From NCBI RefSeq assembly GCF_006539565.1, contig NZ_BJNG01000012.1, positions 1 through 64,000 of the forward strand: 64,000 nucleotides of DNA, given 5' to 3'. The first letter of the stretch is position 1. Each line of letters starts with the position of its first letter. The position numbers and the translations under genes were made by a program. This stretch comes from Pseudonocardia hydrocarbonoxydans. GTDB taxonomy: Bacteria; Actinomycetota; Actinomycetes; Mycobacteriales; Pseudonocardiaceae. Below, in pieces: positions 25,988-34,486 of the stretch. The notes beneath the pieces were generated by a model. That model made no database searches, had not been told where the DNA came from, and worked only from the letters and a program-made list of their open reading frames with translations.

Positions 25988-26791
25988 GTGACGATCGCAT
26001 CGGTCCGCGACCCGGTGGTGCCCGACCTGCTCCGCCACGGTCGCATCGAGATCACCGGCCGTCTCGTCGACGCCTCGAACGCCACGCTGTTCGGCACGGT
26101 CGGCGCCGACGGCGTCGAGATCAGGTGCGTGTACAAGCCCGTCCGCGGGGAGCGCCCGCTGTGGGACTTCCCGGACGGCACGCTGGCCGGGCGCGAGTAC
26201 GGCGCGTTCCTGGTCTCCGAGGCGGCGGGGCTGCACGTCGTACCGCCCACGCTGCTGCGCGAGGGCCCCTTCGGCCCGGGGATGGTGCAGGCCTGGGTCG
26301 ACACCGACGACGAGCGCGAGCTGGTCGACGTCTGCTCCCCGAAGAAGGTGCCCGCGGGCTGGATCGGCGTGCTGCGCGCCCGCGGCGACCGGGGTGAGCC
26401 CGCCGTCCTCGCCCACGCCGACACCCCGGCGCTGAAGCGGATGGCCGCGTTCGACGTCGTCGTCAACAACGCCGACCGCAAGGGCGGGCACGTCCTCGCG
26501 GGCACCGACGGGCACCTCTACGGCGTCGACCACGGCCTGACGCTGCACGTGGAGGACAAGCTGCGCACGGTGCTGTGGGGCTGGGTCGGCGAGCCGCTGC
26601 CGGGCGAGGTCGTCGAGGCGCTGGAGAAGCTGCGCACCGAGCTCGACGGCACGTTCGCCGACGTGCTGGGCGAGCACGTCACGCGGCGCGAGGTGCGCAC
26701 GCTGTCCTCGCGCGTCGACGCCCTGATCGCCGAGCCGCGTTTCCCCGAACCCTCGGGGTACGGCCCGGCGATCCCGTGGCCGGCGTTCTAG
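25988..26791 (+). CDS. SCO1664 family protein (PI3/PI4-kinase-like fold)
   Basis: 267 residues from GTG 25988. VYKPVRGERPLWDFPDGTLA, VNNADRKGGHVL and LYGVDHGLTLHVEDKLRTVL are kinase-like: a Lys for ATP, a D-N catalytic loop (NNADRKGGH) and a D-H-G metal motif. In many actinobacteria this trio precedes mshC of mycothiol synthesis; no mshC follows here, a VOC gene converges instead. Biochemical role unproven. Confidence 0.88.
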   Translation: MTIASVRDPVVPDLLRHGRIEITGRLVDASNATLFGTVGADGVEIRCVYKPVRGERPLWDFPDGTLAGREYGAFLVSEAAGLHVVPPTLLREGPFGPGMVQAWVDTDDERELVDVCSPKKVPAGWIGVLRARGDRGEPAVLAHADTPALKRMAAFDVVVNNADRKGGHVLAGTDGHLYGVDHGLTLHVEDKLRTVLWGWVGEPLPGEVVEALEKLRTELDGTFADVLGEHVTRREVRTLSSRVDALIAEPRFPEPSGYGPAIPWPAF

Positions 26792-27207
26792 CCCTCCGCG
26801 GGCGCCATCAGCTCCAGCGCGATCCCGTCGGGGTCGCGGAACTCCAGCAGGAACCCCATCCCGATGTCCTTGACGGGCTCGTGCGCCACGCCGAGCGCGT
26901 CCAGCTTCGCGACGACGGCGTCGAGGTCGGCGCGGGAGTCGACGCCGAGGCTCAGGTGGTCGAGCCCGACGCGGTTCTCGTCGAACCGGTCGCCCGCGGG
27001 CGCCGTGGGGCGCAGGCCGAGCAGACCGCCGGGGACCTGGTAGATCACGCCGTCGAAGACGAACCACAGCTTCTCGCGGGTGGCGGCGTCGGCGTCGGCG
27101 GGCACCTCGAAGGCGACGTCGAAGCCGAAGACCTCGTCGTAGAAGGCGCGGGACCGGGCGATGTCGGTGACGGTCAGGCGGACATGGGAGTAACCGGTGA
27201 TCGGCAT
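26788..27207 (-). CDS. VOC/glyoxalase-family protein
   Basis: 139 residues with two beta-alpha-beta-beta-beta modules: YSHVRLTVTDIARSRAFYDE at the start and LEFRDPDGIALELMAP at the end. Metal ligand candidates are His in GYSHVRL and HLSLGVD and Glu in LELMAP. Stop overlaps the convergent SCO1664 stop by 4 bp. Could be a lyase or dioxygenase-like enzyme or a resistance protein; not decidable. Confidence 0.88.
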   Translation of the reverse strand: MPITGYSHVRLTVTDIARSRAFYDEVFGFDVAFEVPADADAATREKLWFVFDGVIYQVPGGLLGLRPTAPAGDRFDENRVGLDHLSLGVDSRADLDAVVAKLDALGVAHEPVKDIGMGFLLEFRDPDGIALELMAPAEG

Positions 27208-27244
27208 GTGCGCATGGTTGCACGCGACATGATCGCGCGCAGCA

Positions 27245-28075
27245 TCAACCTGCGGCGAGCAGCACGATCCCGGCCAGCGCCAGCCCGGCGCCGACGCGCT
27301 GCACCGTCGCCGGGCGTTCGCGCAGCAGCACGAACGCGAGCACGACCGTCACCACGGGGTTGAGGGTGGCGATCACCGAGACGACGCTGAGCAGCCCGAT
27401 CCGGGTGGCCTCGCCGAACGCGAACGTGCCCAGGGCGAGCAGCAGGCCGGGCGCGAGCACCAGCGCCCCGTCGCGTGGCCCGACCCGGACCGGGGCGCGC
27501 AGCACCAGGACCGCCACGCCGGTGCTCACCACGAGCGCGACCCGAGACCACACCAGCGCGCCCGCCGAGGAGTCGGCCGCGGCCCCGGCGTAGGTGGCGA
27601 GGAACGTGCCGAACAGCGCGGCGGCGCCCAGTGCCCAGCCCAGGCCCTCGGTGCCCGACACCCCGCCGGCCGCCGAGCGGCGCGCGGCCAGCACGATCCC
27701 GGCCAGCACCAGCGGGATGCCGGCGAGCTGCCACGGGCCGGGCCGGTCGCCCGCGAGGAGCCCGACCAGCACGGGCACGACCGCGCCGCCCGCGGCGACG
27801 GGGGAGACGATGCTGAGGTTGCCGGTCCGCGCCGCGCGGTAGAAGCAGGCCAGCGCCCCGGCGTTGGCCACCCCCGCGGCGACGGCGAGCGCCAGGCCGC
27901 GCGCGTCCATCGTCAGGTCGGCGCCGAGGGTGAGCAGCACCGAGACGGCGAGCCCGGCGACCTGGCTGCCCAGCAGCACCGCCCCGAGCGGCATCCGCCT
28001 GCCGAGGACCGGGGCCAGGTAGTTCGCCACGCCGTAGCCGAACGCCGTGCCCAGGGCCAGCAGGATCGCGATCAC
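27245..28075 (-). CDS. EamA/DMT-superfamily transporter
   Basis: 276 residues with ten predicted membrane segments as two EamA repeats. Typical parts are SVIATLNPVVTVVLAFVLLRERP near the end and FYRAARTGNLSIVSPVAAGG in the first half. Such proteins export metabolites or amino acids, or import precursors. Substrate unknown. It is divergent from the DoxX gene, sharing a 91-bp promoter region with a dyad. Confidence 0.88.
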   Translation of the reverse strand: MIAILLALGTAFGYGVANYLAPVLGRRMPLGAVLLGSQVAGLAVSVLLTLGADLTMDARGLALAVAAGVANAGALACFYRAARTGNLSIVSPVAAGGAVVPVLVGLLAGDRPGPWQLAGIPLVLAGIVLAARRSAAGGVSGTEGLGWALGAAALFGTFLATYAGAAADSSAGALVWSRVALVVSTGVAVLVLRAPVRVGPRDGALVLAPGLLLALGTFAFGEATRIGLLSVVSVIATLNPVVTVVLAFVLLRERPATVQRVGAGLALAGIVLLAAG

Positions 28076-28127
28076 CGGTCGTCGTCCACCCGTCTACTTC
28101 AATGTTCATCACTTGTGCGCTACGTTA

Positions 28128-28139
28128 TTGAGCACTCAA
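28128..28139. promoter_or_regulatory. Dyad TTGAGCACTCAA in a divergent promoter region
   Basis: A 5-2-5 perfect inverted repeat in the AT-richer spacer between the EamA and DoxX genes. A wider imperfect pairing (ACTTGTGC at 28111-28118 with GCACTCAAGT at 28132-28141) overlaps it. Likely an operator for a regulator not encoded in the window. Which gene it controls is unclear. Confidence 0.45.
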
Positions 28140-28166
28140 GTCAATGCCTCACCCGGGAGCGTACCC

Positions 28167-28532
28167 ATGATCGTCGTCGCCTGGATCCTGCAGGTCGTCC
28201 TCGCACTGGCCTTCCTCGCGGCCGGCGGGATGAAGCTCGCCCGCCCCCGGCCCGCGCTGGTCGGAGCCGGGATGGGCTGGGCCGAGGACTTCTCCGACCC
28301 CGCGGTGAAGACCATCGGCGCGCTGGAGGTGCTCGGTGCGCTCGGCCTGGTCCTGCCGGCCCTGTTCGGCGTGGCGACGTGGCTGGTCCCCGCCGCCGCG
28401 ATCGGGCTCGCGCTGACGATGGCCGGTGCCGTGGTCGTGCACGTCCGGCGCCGGGAGACCTTCGTGCCGCCGCTGGTGCTCGGCGTGCTCGCGCTCGTGC
28501 TCGCGGTGCTGCGGATCGCCTACCCTGGATGA
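28167..28532 (+). CDS. DoxX family membrane protein
   Basis: 121 residues with four membrane segments. ILQVVLALAFLAAGGMKLAR, the charged FSDPAVKTIGALEVLGALGL and a C-terminal VHVRRRETFVPP are typical of small actinobacterial DoxX proteins. Often linked to redox or membrane stress; mechanism unknown. The extradiol dioxygenase follows after one base, so the pair is one operon. Confidence 0.88.
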   Translation: MIVVAWILQVVLALAFLAAGGMKLARPRPALVGAGMGWAEDFSDPAVKTIGALEVLGALGLVLPALFGVATWLVPAAAIGLALTMAGAVVVHVRRRETFVPPLVLGVLALVLAVLRIAYPG

Positions 28533-28533
28533 G

Positions 28534-29388
28534 GTGACCCCCATGCCGGCGGCGTTCATCGGGCACGGCAGCCCGATGAACGCGATCGAGTCCAACCGCT
28601 ACACGCGGGCCTGGCGCGCTCTGGGAGAGGCGCTGCCCCGGCCGCGCGCGGTCCTGGTGATCTCGGCGCACTGGTACCTCAACGCCACCGCCGTCACCGC
28701 GATGCCCCGGCCGCGCACCATCCACGACTTCTACGGGTTCCCCGACCCGCTGTTCGCCGTCGACTACCCGGCCCCGGGAGCGCCCGACGTCGCCGCGGAG
28801 ATCGAGGAGATCGCCAAGCCGACGTGGGTGGGCCAGGACCTGGACAGCTGGGGGATCGACCACGGCACCTGGTCGGTGCTCACCCACATGTTCCCCGACG
28901 CCGACGTGCCGGTGCTGCAGCTGTCCATCAACGCCACCCGGTCCTTCGACGAGCACCTGGCCCTCGGGGCGAAGCTGGCCCCGCTGCGCGAGAGCGGCGT
29001 GCTCGTCGTCGGCAGCGGCAACGTGGTGCACAACCTCGGCGGCATGGACCCGCGCCGCGCCGACCAGGGCTTCGACTGGGCGCACCGCTTCGACGACGCC
29101 GCCCGCGCCACCATGACCGCCACCCCGGACGCGCTGCCCGGGATCATCGGCTCCCGGGACTTCGCCGCGGCGGTGCCCACCCCCGACCACTTCATCCCGC
29201 TGCTCTACCTCGCCGGGCTCGGTGCGGCGGCCGGGCACGGCACCGACGTGCTGGTCGACGGCTACGCCTACGGCTCCCTGTCGATGACGGCCTACACCCT
29301 CGACCTCGACGGTCCGGTGACGGCCGACGGGCCCTCCGGGGCCGGCACCGTCCCGCCCGGGCATCCGCCGCAGGACATGAACATCTGA
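28534..29388 (+). CDS. ygiD: Class III extradiol dioxygenase, 4,5-DOPA dioxygenase (YgiD/LigB) family
   Basis: 284 residues from GTG 28534 (MTPMPAAFIGHGSPMNAIES). Metal ligands of the LigB family are visible: His in IGHGSP, His in ISAHWYL, and His in VVHNLGG, with the FDWAHRFDD block and a C-terminal TPDHFIPLLYLAG. Cleaves catechols such as L-DOPA using a non-haem metal. In vivo substrate in actinobacteria is unclear. Translationally linked to DoxX. Confidence 0.92.
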   Translation: MTPMPAAFIGHGSPMNAIESNRYTRAWRALGEALPRPRAVLVISAHWYLNATAVTAMPRPRTIHDFYGFPDPLFAVDYPAPGAPDVAAEIEEIAKPTWVGQDLDSWGIDHGTWSVLTHMFPDADVPVLQLSINATRSFDEHLALGAKLAPLRESGVLVVGSGNVVHNLGGMDPRRADQGFDWAHRFDDAARATMTATPDALPGIIGSRDFAAAVPTPDHFIPLLYLAGLGAAAGHGTDVLVDGYAYGSLSMTAYTLDLDGPVTADGPSGAGTVPPGHPPQDMNI

Positions 29389-30129
29389 TCAGCGGCCGTA
29401 GGACTCGAACCACGCGCGGTCGATCCACGGCGGCAGGTGCGGCGGCACCGTCATCTCCGTCGAGCGGTCCCGGAAGGTGACGGTGGCGCCGCCGCCGGGC
29501 CGCACCCGCACCCGGATGTCCTCCAGGTTGTGCGGCTCGCCGGGGTCCTCGCCCCAGGTCGTGGCCACGAACGCGCGCATCGGCGCCGAGTGGGTGGCGG
29601 CGACGACCAGCAGGTCGTCGACGGCGGGGTCGGCGGCCTCGGCGATCCCGCGCCACAGCCGGTGCGCGGCCACGTGCGGCGGCTCGAAGTACAGCGTCGG
29701 GTTGCGCAGCCAGTACTCGATGGGCCCGCCCGCCGCGGCCACCGAGCGGTAGTCGGAGTCGAAGCGGTCGTACTCGCGGGCCCAGTCGGGCAGGTCGCCG
29801 GTGAGCGTCAGCCGCTCGGTGACGGCGGCCGAGGTGTCGACGCCCTGCCCGTGCAGCGAGTGGCGCAGGTTGTCGAACCACGGGTCGGGGTACAGCGGCT
29901 CCGGCTCGATCCCGGCGTCGACCAGCGCCGCCCGCAGCCCCACGGCCGTCGCGATCGCCCGGGCGGTGCGGGCGTGCGGCATCCGGACCGTGGTGCCGGG
30001 GCGGATCTCCTTGGCCAGCTCGGCCCCCCGCTCGCGGGCCTGCTCCTCGCCCAGCGGCGTGAGCCCGAGGTCGCCGTCGTAGCCGACCGTCTCGCCGTGC
30101 CTCAACAGCACGACCTCGTACTCCGACAC
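29389..30129 (-). CDS. Histidine phosphatase family protein
   Basis: 246 residues from GTG 30129 (another GTG at 30135). VVLLRHGETVGYDGDLGLTP contains the catalytic RHGE, and VVAATHSAPMRAF the second His. The middle insertion (residues about 85-170, YDRFDSDYRSVAAAGGP) is longer than in simple phosphoglycerate mutases. Cytosolic phosphatase of unknown substrate. Monocistronic, convergent with ygiD, with stops abutting. Confidence 0.88.
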   Translation of the reverse strand: MSEYEVVLLRHGETVGYDGDLGLTPLGEEQARERGAELAKEIRPGTTVRMPHARTARAIATAVGLRAALVDAGIEPEPLYPDPWFDNLRHSLHGQGVDTSAAVTERLTLTGDLPDWAREYDRFDSDYRSVAAAGGPIEYWLRNPTLYFEPPHVAAHRLWRGIAEAADPAVDDLLVVAATHSAPMRAFVATTWGEDPGEPHNLEDIRVRVRPGGGATVTFRDRSTEMTVPPHLPPWIDRAWFESYGR

Positions 30130-30221
30130 CCGCACCCTCCCCGCAGTGGACGACCGGCCCGACGCTACGTGCGCCCACCCGCCCCCGGGCCCCGCCGTGC
30201 CGGATACCGGAACACCCCTTC

Positions 30222-30287
30222 CGCGAGTCCCCCGTTCCCCGCCCGCGAGTCCCCCTCTTCCCGCCCGCGAGTCCCCCGCTTCCCGCT
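30222..30287. repeat. Three tandem 22-bp intergenic repeats (CGCGAGTCCCCC motif)
   Basis: CGCGAGTCCCCC starts at 30222, 30244 and 30266, a period of exactly 22 bp, with only the connecting 10 bp varying slightly. It lies between the divergent phosphatase and LLM genes. The same core recurs in other intergenic spots (41626-41655, 43220-43236), so it is probably a small dispersed repeat family of this genome. Confidence 0.8.
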
Positions 30288-30375
30288 CCCGGGCCGGGGA
30301 CGGGCGCCGGCGCCGCGACGGCGCTAGCGTCGGGAGCAGGCGGCCGCGCGTGGCGGCCGCGGGAGAGGGAACACC

Positions 30376-31242
30376 GTGGAGATCGGTCTGCACGTCGCGG
30401 ACTTCACCTACCCGAGCGGGCCGACGGGGCTCGCCGACGACCTCACGCGCATCGTCGTGGCCGCCGAGGAGGCCGGCGTCACGCGCGTCAGCGTGATGGA
30501 CCACCTGTGGCAGATCCGCCCGCTGGGTCCGAACGAGAACGACATGCTGGAGGCGTACACGACGCTGGGCTTCCTCGCGGCGCGCACCTCGCGCGTCCAG
30601 CTGCTGGCCTGGGTCACGGCCGTCACCTACCGGGAGCCGGGGATGCTCGCCAAGCTCGTCTCGACCCTGGACGTGCTGTCGCAGGGCCGGGCCTGGCTGG
30701 GCATCGGGGCCGCCTGGAACGACGAGGAGGCCACCGGGCTGGGCCTGCCGTTCCCCGGCACGTCCGAGCGGTTCGAGCGACTGGAGGAGACCCTGCAGAT
30801 CTGCCGCCAGATGTGGGGCACCGACGACGGCCCGTACGAGGGCACCCACTACCGCCTCGGCGCGACGCTGAACGTGCCGCAGCCGCTGCGGCGCCCGCCC
30901 GTCCTCATCGGGGGCGGCGGGGAGAAGAAGACCCTGCGGCTGGTCGCGCAGTACGCCGACGCCTGCAACCTGTTCCCCGGGCCCGAGCTGGGGCGCAAGC
31001 TCGACGTCCTGCGCGGGCACTGCGCCGACGTCGGCCGCGACTACGACGAGATCGAGAAGACGGTGATGTTCCCGCTCGACACCGGCGAGGACGGCGAGCA
31101 CGTCGACGCCCTGCTGGCGCAGCTGCGCACGCTCTCCGGGCTGGGTGTGACCCTGGCGCACGGCTGGGTGCCGCGGGTGTGGGAGCCGGGGCGGCTGGAG
31201 CTGATCGGCCGGGAGATCGTGCCGGCCGCGGCCGAGCTGTAG
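30376..31242 (+). CDS. LLM-class F420-dependent oxidoreductase
   Basis: 288 residues from GTG 30376 with a luciferase-like TIM barrel: MEIGLHVADFTYPSGP, VSVMDHLWQIRP, RAWLGIGAAWNDEEA and PPVLIGGGGEKKTL. The subfamily normally uses F420, which fits the other F420 enzymes here. Substrate unknown. It is 41 bp upstream of the 6-phosphogluconate dehydrogenase gene, possibly co-transcribed; F420H2 regeneration from sugar phosphates is a familiar actinobacterial theme but no link is shown. Confidence 0.9.
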   Translation: MEIGLHVADFTYPSGPTGLADDLTRIVVAAEEAGVTRVSVMDHLWQIRPLGPNENDMLEAYTTLGFLAARTSRVQLLAWVTAVTYREPGMLAKLVSTLDVLSQGRAWLGIGAAWNDEEATGLGLPFPGTSERFERLEETLQICRQMWGTDDGPYEGTHYRLGATLNVPQPLRRPPVLIGGGGEKKTLRLVAQYADACNLFPGPELGRKLDVLRGHCADVGRDYDEIEKTVMFPLDTGEDGEHVDALLAQLRTLSGLGVTLAHGWVPRVWEPGRLELIGREIVPAAAEL

Positions 31243-31283
31243 GGCGGGTGTGCGCTGCGGGGGGATCTGGGTACGGTCCGGGC

Positions 31284-32720
31284 ATGACTGAGGCGACGAG
31301 CCGTATCGGGGTGACCGGGCTGGCCGTGATGGGCGCGAACCTGGCCCGCAACATCGCGCGGCGCGGGGTCCCGACCGCCGTGCACAACCGCACCACCGCG
31401 AAGACCACGGAGTTCATGGCCGCCTACGGCGAGGAGGGCCCGTTCACCCCCGCCGAGTCGCTGGAGGACTTCGTCGCCTCCCTGGAGACGCCGCGGCGGA
31501 TCATCGTGATGGTCAAGGCGGGCCGGCCCGTCGACGCCGTGATCGAGGAGCTGACGCCGCTGCTCGACGAGGGCGACATCATCATCGACGCGGGCAACTC
31601 GCACTTCCCCGACACCGTGCGCCGCACCGAGGAGTGCGCGGCGAACGGCCTGCGGTTCATGGGGATCGGCGTGTCCGGCGGGGAGGAGGGCGCGCTGCTC
31701 GGGCCGAGCATCATGCCCGGCGGCGACCCGTCGGCCTACGCCGAGGTCGAGGAGATCCTGACCTCGATCGCGGCGGTCGTCGACGGCACGCCGTGCTGCA
31801 CGCACGTCGGGCCGGGCGGGGCCGGGCACTACGTGAAGATGGTGCACAACGGCATCGAGTACGCCGACATCCAGCTCATCGCCGAGGCCTACGACCTGCT
31901 CACCCACGTCGGCGGGCTGGACGCCCCGGCCATCGCGAAGATCTTCGAGGAGTGGAACACCGGCGACCTGGAGTCGTTCCTCATCGAGATCACCGCGAAG
32001 GTGCTCGCCAAGACCGACGAGAAGACGGGCGGCCCGCTGGTCGACGTCATCGTCGACCAGGCCGAGCAGAAGGGCACCGGCACCTGGACCGCCGTCGACG
32101 CCCTCGGGCTCGGCGTGCCGCTCACCGGCATCACCGAGGCCGTGTTCGCCCGCGGCCTCTCGGCACTGCGCGACGAGCGCCGGGCCGCCTCCACCACGCT
32201 GGCCGGCCCCACCCCGGGCGACGGTCCGGACGGGCTGGTCGACGACATCCGCCAGGCGCTCTACGCCAGCAAGGTCGTGGCCTACGCGCAGGGGTTCGCC
32301 CAGATGCGCGCGGCGTCGAAGGCCAACGACTGGGACCTCGACCTGGGCGCCATGGCCACCATCTGGCGCGGCGGCTGCATCATCCGGGCGCAGTTCCTCA
32401 ACCGCATCCGCGACGCCTACGCCGAGCACCCCGACCTGGACAACCTGCTGATGGTGCCCTACTTCACCCAGGCCGTGGCCGACGCGCAGGACGCCTGGCG
32501 GCGGGTGGTCGTCACCGCGACGCAGCAGGGGGTGGCGATCCCGGCGTTCGCCAGCTCGCTGAGCTACTACGACGGCTACCGTCGCGAGCGCGGCCCGGCC
32601 AACCTCATCCAGGGACTGCGCGACTTCTTCGGCGCCCACACCTACCGGCGCACCGACGCCGAGGGCAGCTTCCACACCCGGTGGGGGCAGGACGGCGCCG
32701 AGGTGCGGACGGACGGCTAG
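31284..32720 (+). CDS. gndA: 6-phosphogluconate dehydrogenase (decarboxylating)
   Basis: 478 residues, the normal length of the long NADP-type enzyme. VTGLAVMGANLARNIARRG is the cofactor site, with NRTT after strand 2. IGVSGGEEGALLGPSIMPGG and VKMVHNGIEYADIQLIAEAY are the substrate and catalytic motifs (Lys and Glu). A dimer-locking C-terminus YRRTDAEGSFHTRW is present. It converts 6-phosphogluconate to ribulose 5-phosphate and NADPH in the pentose phosphate pathway. Complete. Confidence 0.96.
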   Translation: MTEATSRIGVTGLAVMGANLARNIARRGVPTAVHNRTTAKTTEFMAAYGEEGPFTPAESLEDFVASLETPRRIIVMVKAGRPVDAVIEELTPLLDEGDIIIDAGNSHFPDTVRRTEECAANGLRFMGIGVSGGEEGALLGPSIMPGGDPSAYAEVEEILTSIAAVVDGTPCCTHVGPGGAGHYVKMVHNGIEYADIQLIAEAYDLLTHVGGLDAPAIAKIFEEWNTGDLESFLIEITAKVLAKTDEKTGGPLVDVIVDQAEQKGTGTWTAVDALGLGVPLTGITEAVFARGLSALRDERRAASTTLAGPTPGDGPDGLVDDIRQALYASKVVAYAQGFAQMRAASKANDWDLDLGAMATIWRGGCIIRAQFLNRIRDAYAEHPDLDNLLMVPYFTQAVADAQDAWRRVVVTATQQGVAIPAFASSLSYYDGYRRERGPANLIQGLRDFFGAHTYRRTDAEGSFHTRWGQDGAEVRTDG

Positions 32721-32736
32721 GGAGGATCGTGCGGGC

Positions 32737-33951
32737 ATGACAGAGCAGGTGTTCGTGCTCGGCGGTGCGCAGACCGACTTCGCCGTCCACTGGACCAGGA
32801 CGAGCGACGAGCCGCTGCGCGCCATGCTGGCCGACGCCGTCACGACCGCGCTGGCCGACGCCGACGTGGCCGCGGCCGACGTCGGCACCGCGCACGTCGG
32901 GAACCTCGCCGCCGAGCTGTTCACCGGCCAGGCCCATCTCGGCGCGCTGCTCACCACGCTGGACCCGGCCTGGTCGGCGCTGCCGACCAGCAGGCACGAG
33001 GCCGCGTGCGCGTCGGGGAGCGTCGCGGTGCTGGCCGCGACGGCCGAGATCGAGGCGGGCCGCTACGACGTCGCGCTCGTGACGGGTGTGGAGCTCATGC
33101 GCAACGTCGGCGGGCGGCAGGCGGCCGACCACCTCGGCTGCGCGGCGTGGGTGGGGCGCGAGGAGTTCCCGGACGGGCTGCCCTGGCCCACGCTGTTCGA
33201 GCGCATCGCCGAGGAGGTCGACGAGCGCGACGGGCTCGACCGCGACCACCTCCGCCGCATCGCCGAGATCAACCGGGAGAACGCCCGGGCCAACCCGCTG
33301 GCCCAGACCCGCGGCTGGACCGACGTCGTGACCGCGGCCGACGACGCGGCCAACCCGCCGGTGGTGGGCCGGATGCGCGCGGCCGACTGCGGCCGGATCA
33401 CCGACGGTGCGGCGGCGGTCGTGCTGGCCGGTCGCCGGTACGCCCAGGAGTGGTCGCGGCGCACCGGCCGCACCCCCGCGGTGATCCGTGGCTGGGGCCA
33501 CCGCACCGGCTCGCTCGGGCTGCAGGACAAGCTCGACGCGAGCCGCGGGGCCGCGTACCTGTTCCCGCACCTGCGCACCGCGATCACCGAGGCGTACGGC
33601 CGGGCCGGGATCGCGGGCCCCGAGGAGCTGGACGCGATCGAGCTGCACGACTGCTTCACCATCACCGAGTACGTCGCGCTGGAGCACCTGGGGATCCCCG
33701 CCGCGAGGGCGATCGACGACGGGCGCATCGCCCGCGGCGGCGCGCTGCCCGTCAACCCCTCCGGCGGGCTGATCGGGGCCGGACACCCCGTGGGCGCCAC
33801 CGGGGTGCGGATGCTGCACGACGCCGCGCGTCAGGTCACCGGCCGGGCGGGGGAGACGCAGGTGGAGGGCGCGGAGACGGTGGCGACGCTGAACATCGGT
33901 GGCAGCGCGGCCACGGTCGTCAGCCTGGTGGTGGGGACGGTGGCCGGCTGA
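32737..33951 (+). CDS. Thiolase family protein (acetyl-CoA acetyltransferase / SCP-x thiolase-like)
   Basis: 404 residues. Nucleophile Cys is in EAACASGSVAVLAA, ELHDCFTITEY carries a His and Cys of the lipid-transfer thiolase type, and NPSGGLIGAGHPVGATG is the C-terminal active-site loop. The HDCF motif points to an SCPx/SteX-like thiolase, which in actinobacteria cleaves branched or sterol-side-chain beta-ketoacyl-CoA. Starts 16 bp after gndA. Exact substrate not determinable. Confidence 0.9.
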   Translation: MTEQVFVLGGAQTDFAVHWTRTSDEPLRAMLADAVTTALADADVAAADVGTAHVGNLAAELFTGQAHLGALLTTLDPAWSALPTSRHEAACASGSVAVLAATAEIEAGRYDVALVTGVELMRNVGGRQAADHLGCAAWVGREEFPDGLPWPTLFERIAEEVDERDGLDRDHLRRIAEINRENARANPLAQTRGWTDVVTAADDAANPPVVGRMRAADCGRITDGAAAVVLAGRRYAQEWSRRTGRTPAVIRGWGHRTGSLGLQDKLDASRGAAYLFPHLRTAITEAYGRAGIAGPEELDAIELHDCFTITEYVALEHLGIPAARAIDDGRIARGGALPVNPSGGLIGAGHPVGATGVRMLHDAARQVTGRAGETQVEGAETVATLNIGGSAATVVSLVVGTVAG

Positions 33952-34078
33952 CGGCACGGCAGCACGGCGTGGGCGGGATCGCGGCGTCGCGGAGGATCCG
34001 GGCCGGACACCGATCAGTTCCGGCGGGGCGTGTCGTCAGAGGGGTGTCCGCACCGCACCGAGTCCCCCTGGAGCGACC

Positions 34079-34486
34079 GTGTCCCGCACGCTGTTCGTCA
34101 ACCTCCCCGTCGAGGACCTCGACGCCTCCGTCGCCTTCTTCACCGCGCTCGGCTTCACCTTCGACCCGACCTTCACCGACGCGAACGCCTCCCGCATGAT
34201 CGTCAACGAGCACACCTCGGTGATGCTGCTGGTGAAGAAGCGGTTCGGCGAGTTCACCGACAAGACCATCGTCGACGCCCGCACCTCGGTCGAGGCGATC
34301 TTCGCGCTGTCCGCCGAGAGCCGCGAGGAGGTCGACGAGCTGGTGGGCACCGCGATCGCGAACGGGGGCACCCCGGCGCAGGACGGGCCGCAGGACCACG
34401 GCTTCATGTACGGCAACAGCTTCCACGACCTCGACGGGCACAACTGGGAGGTCATGTGGATGGACACGGCGCAGCTGCCGGCGTGA
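34079..34486 (+). CDS. VOC-family lactoylglutathione lyase-like protein
   Basis: 135 residues from GTG 34079. FVNLPVEDLDASVAFFTALG and FHDLDGHNWEVMWMD are the two module signatures, and the C-terminal Glu and His are possible metal ligands. Similar to the extended PhnB-like VOC group (GFMYGNSFHDLDGHNWE). Its last 35 bp are antisense to the end of the FAD enzyme gene. Function not assignable. Confidence 0.88.
   Translation: MSRTLFVNLPVEDLDASVAFFTALGFTFDPTFTDANASRMIVNEHTSVMLLVKKRFGEFTDKTIVDARTSVEAIFALSAESREEVDELVGTAIANGGTPAQDGPQDHGFMYGNSFHDLDGHNWEVMWMDTAQLPA

Noticed and set aside
28111..28141. HspR HAIR box upstream of DoxX
   Set aside because: Only one CTCAAG half is present; the spacing CTTGAGT-N7-ACTCAAG is not met, so it is listed as a generic dyad.
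30222..30287. CRISPR array
   Set aside because: Unit length is 22 bp in total, with nearly constant connecting sequence and no spacers or cas genes.
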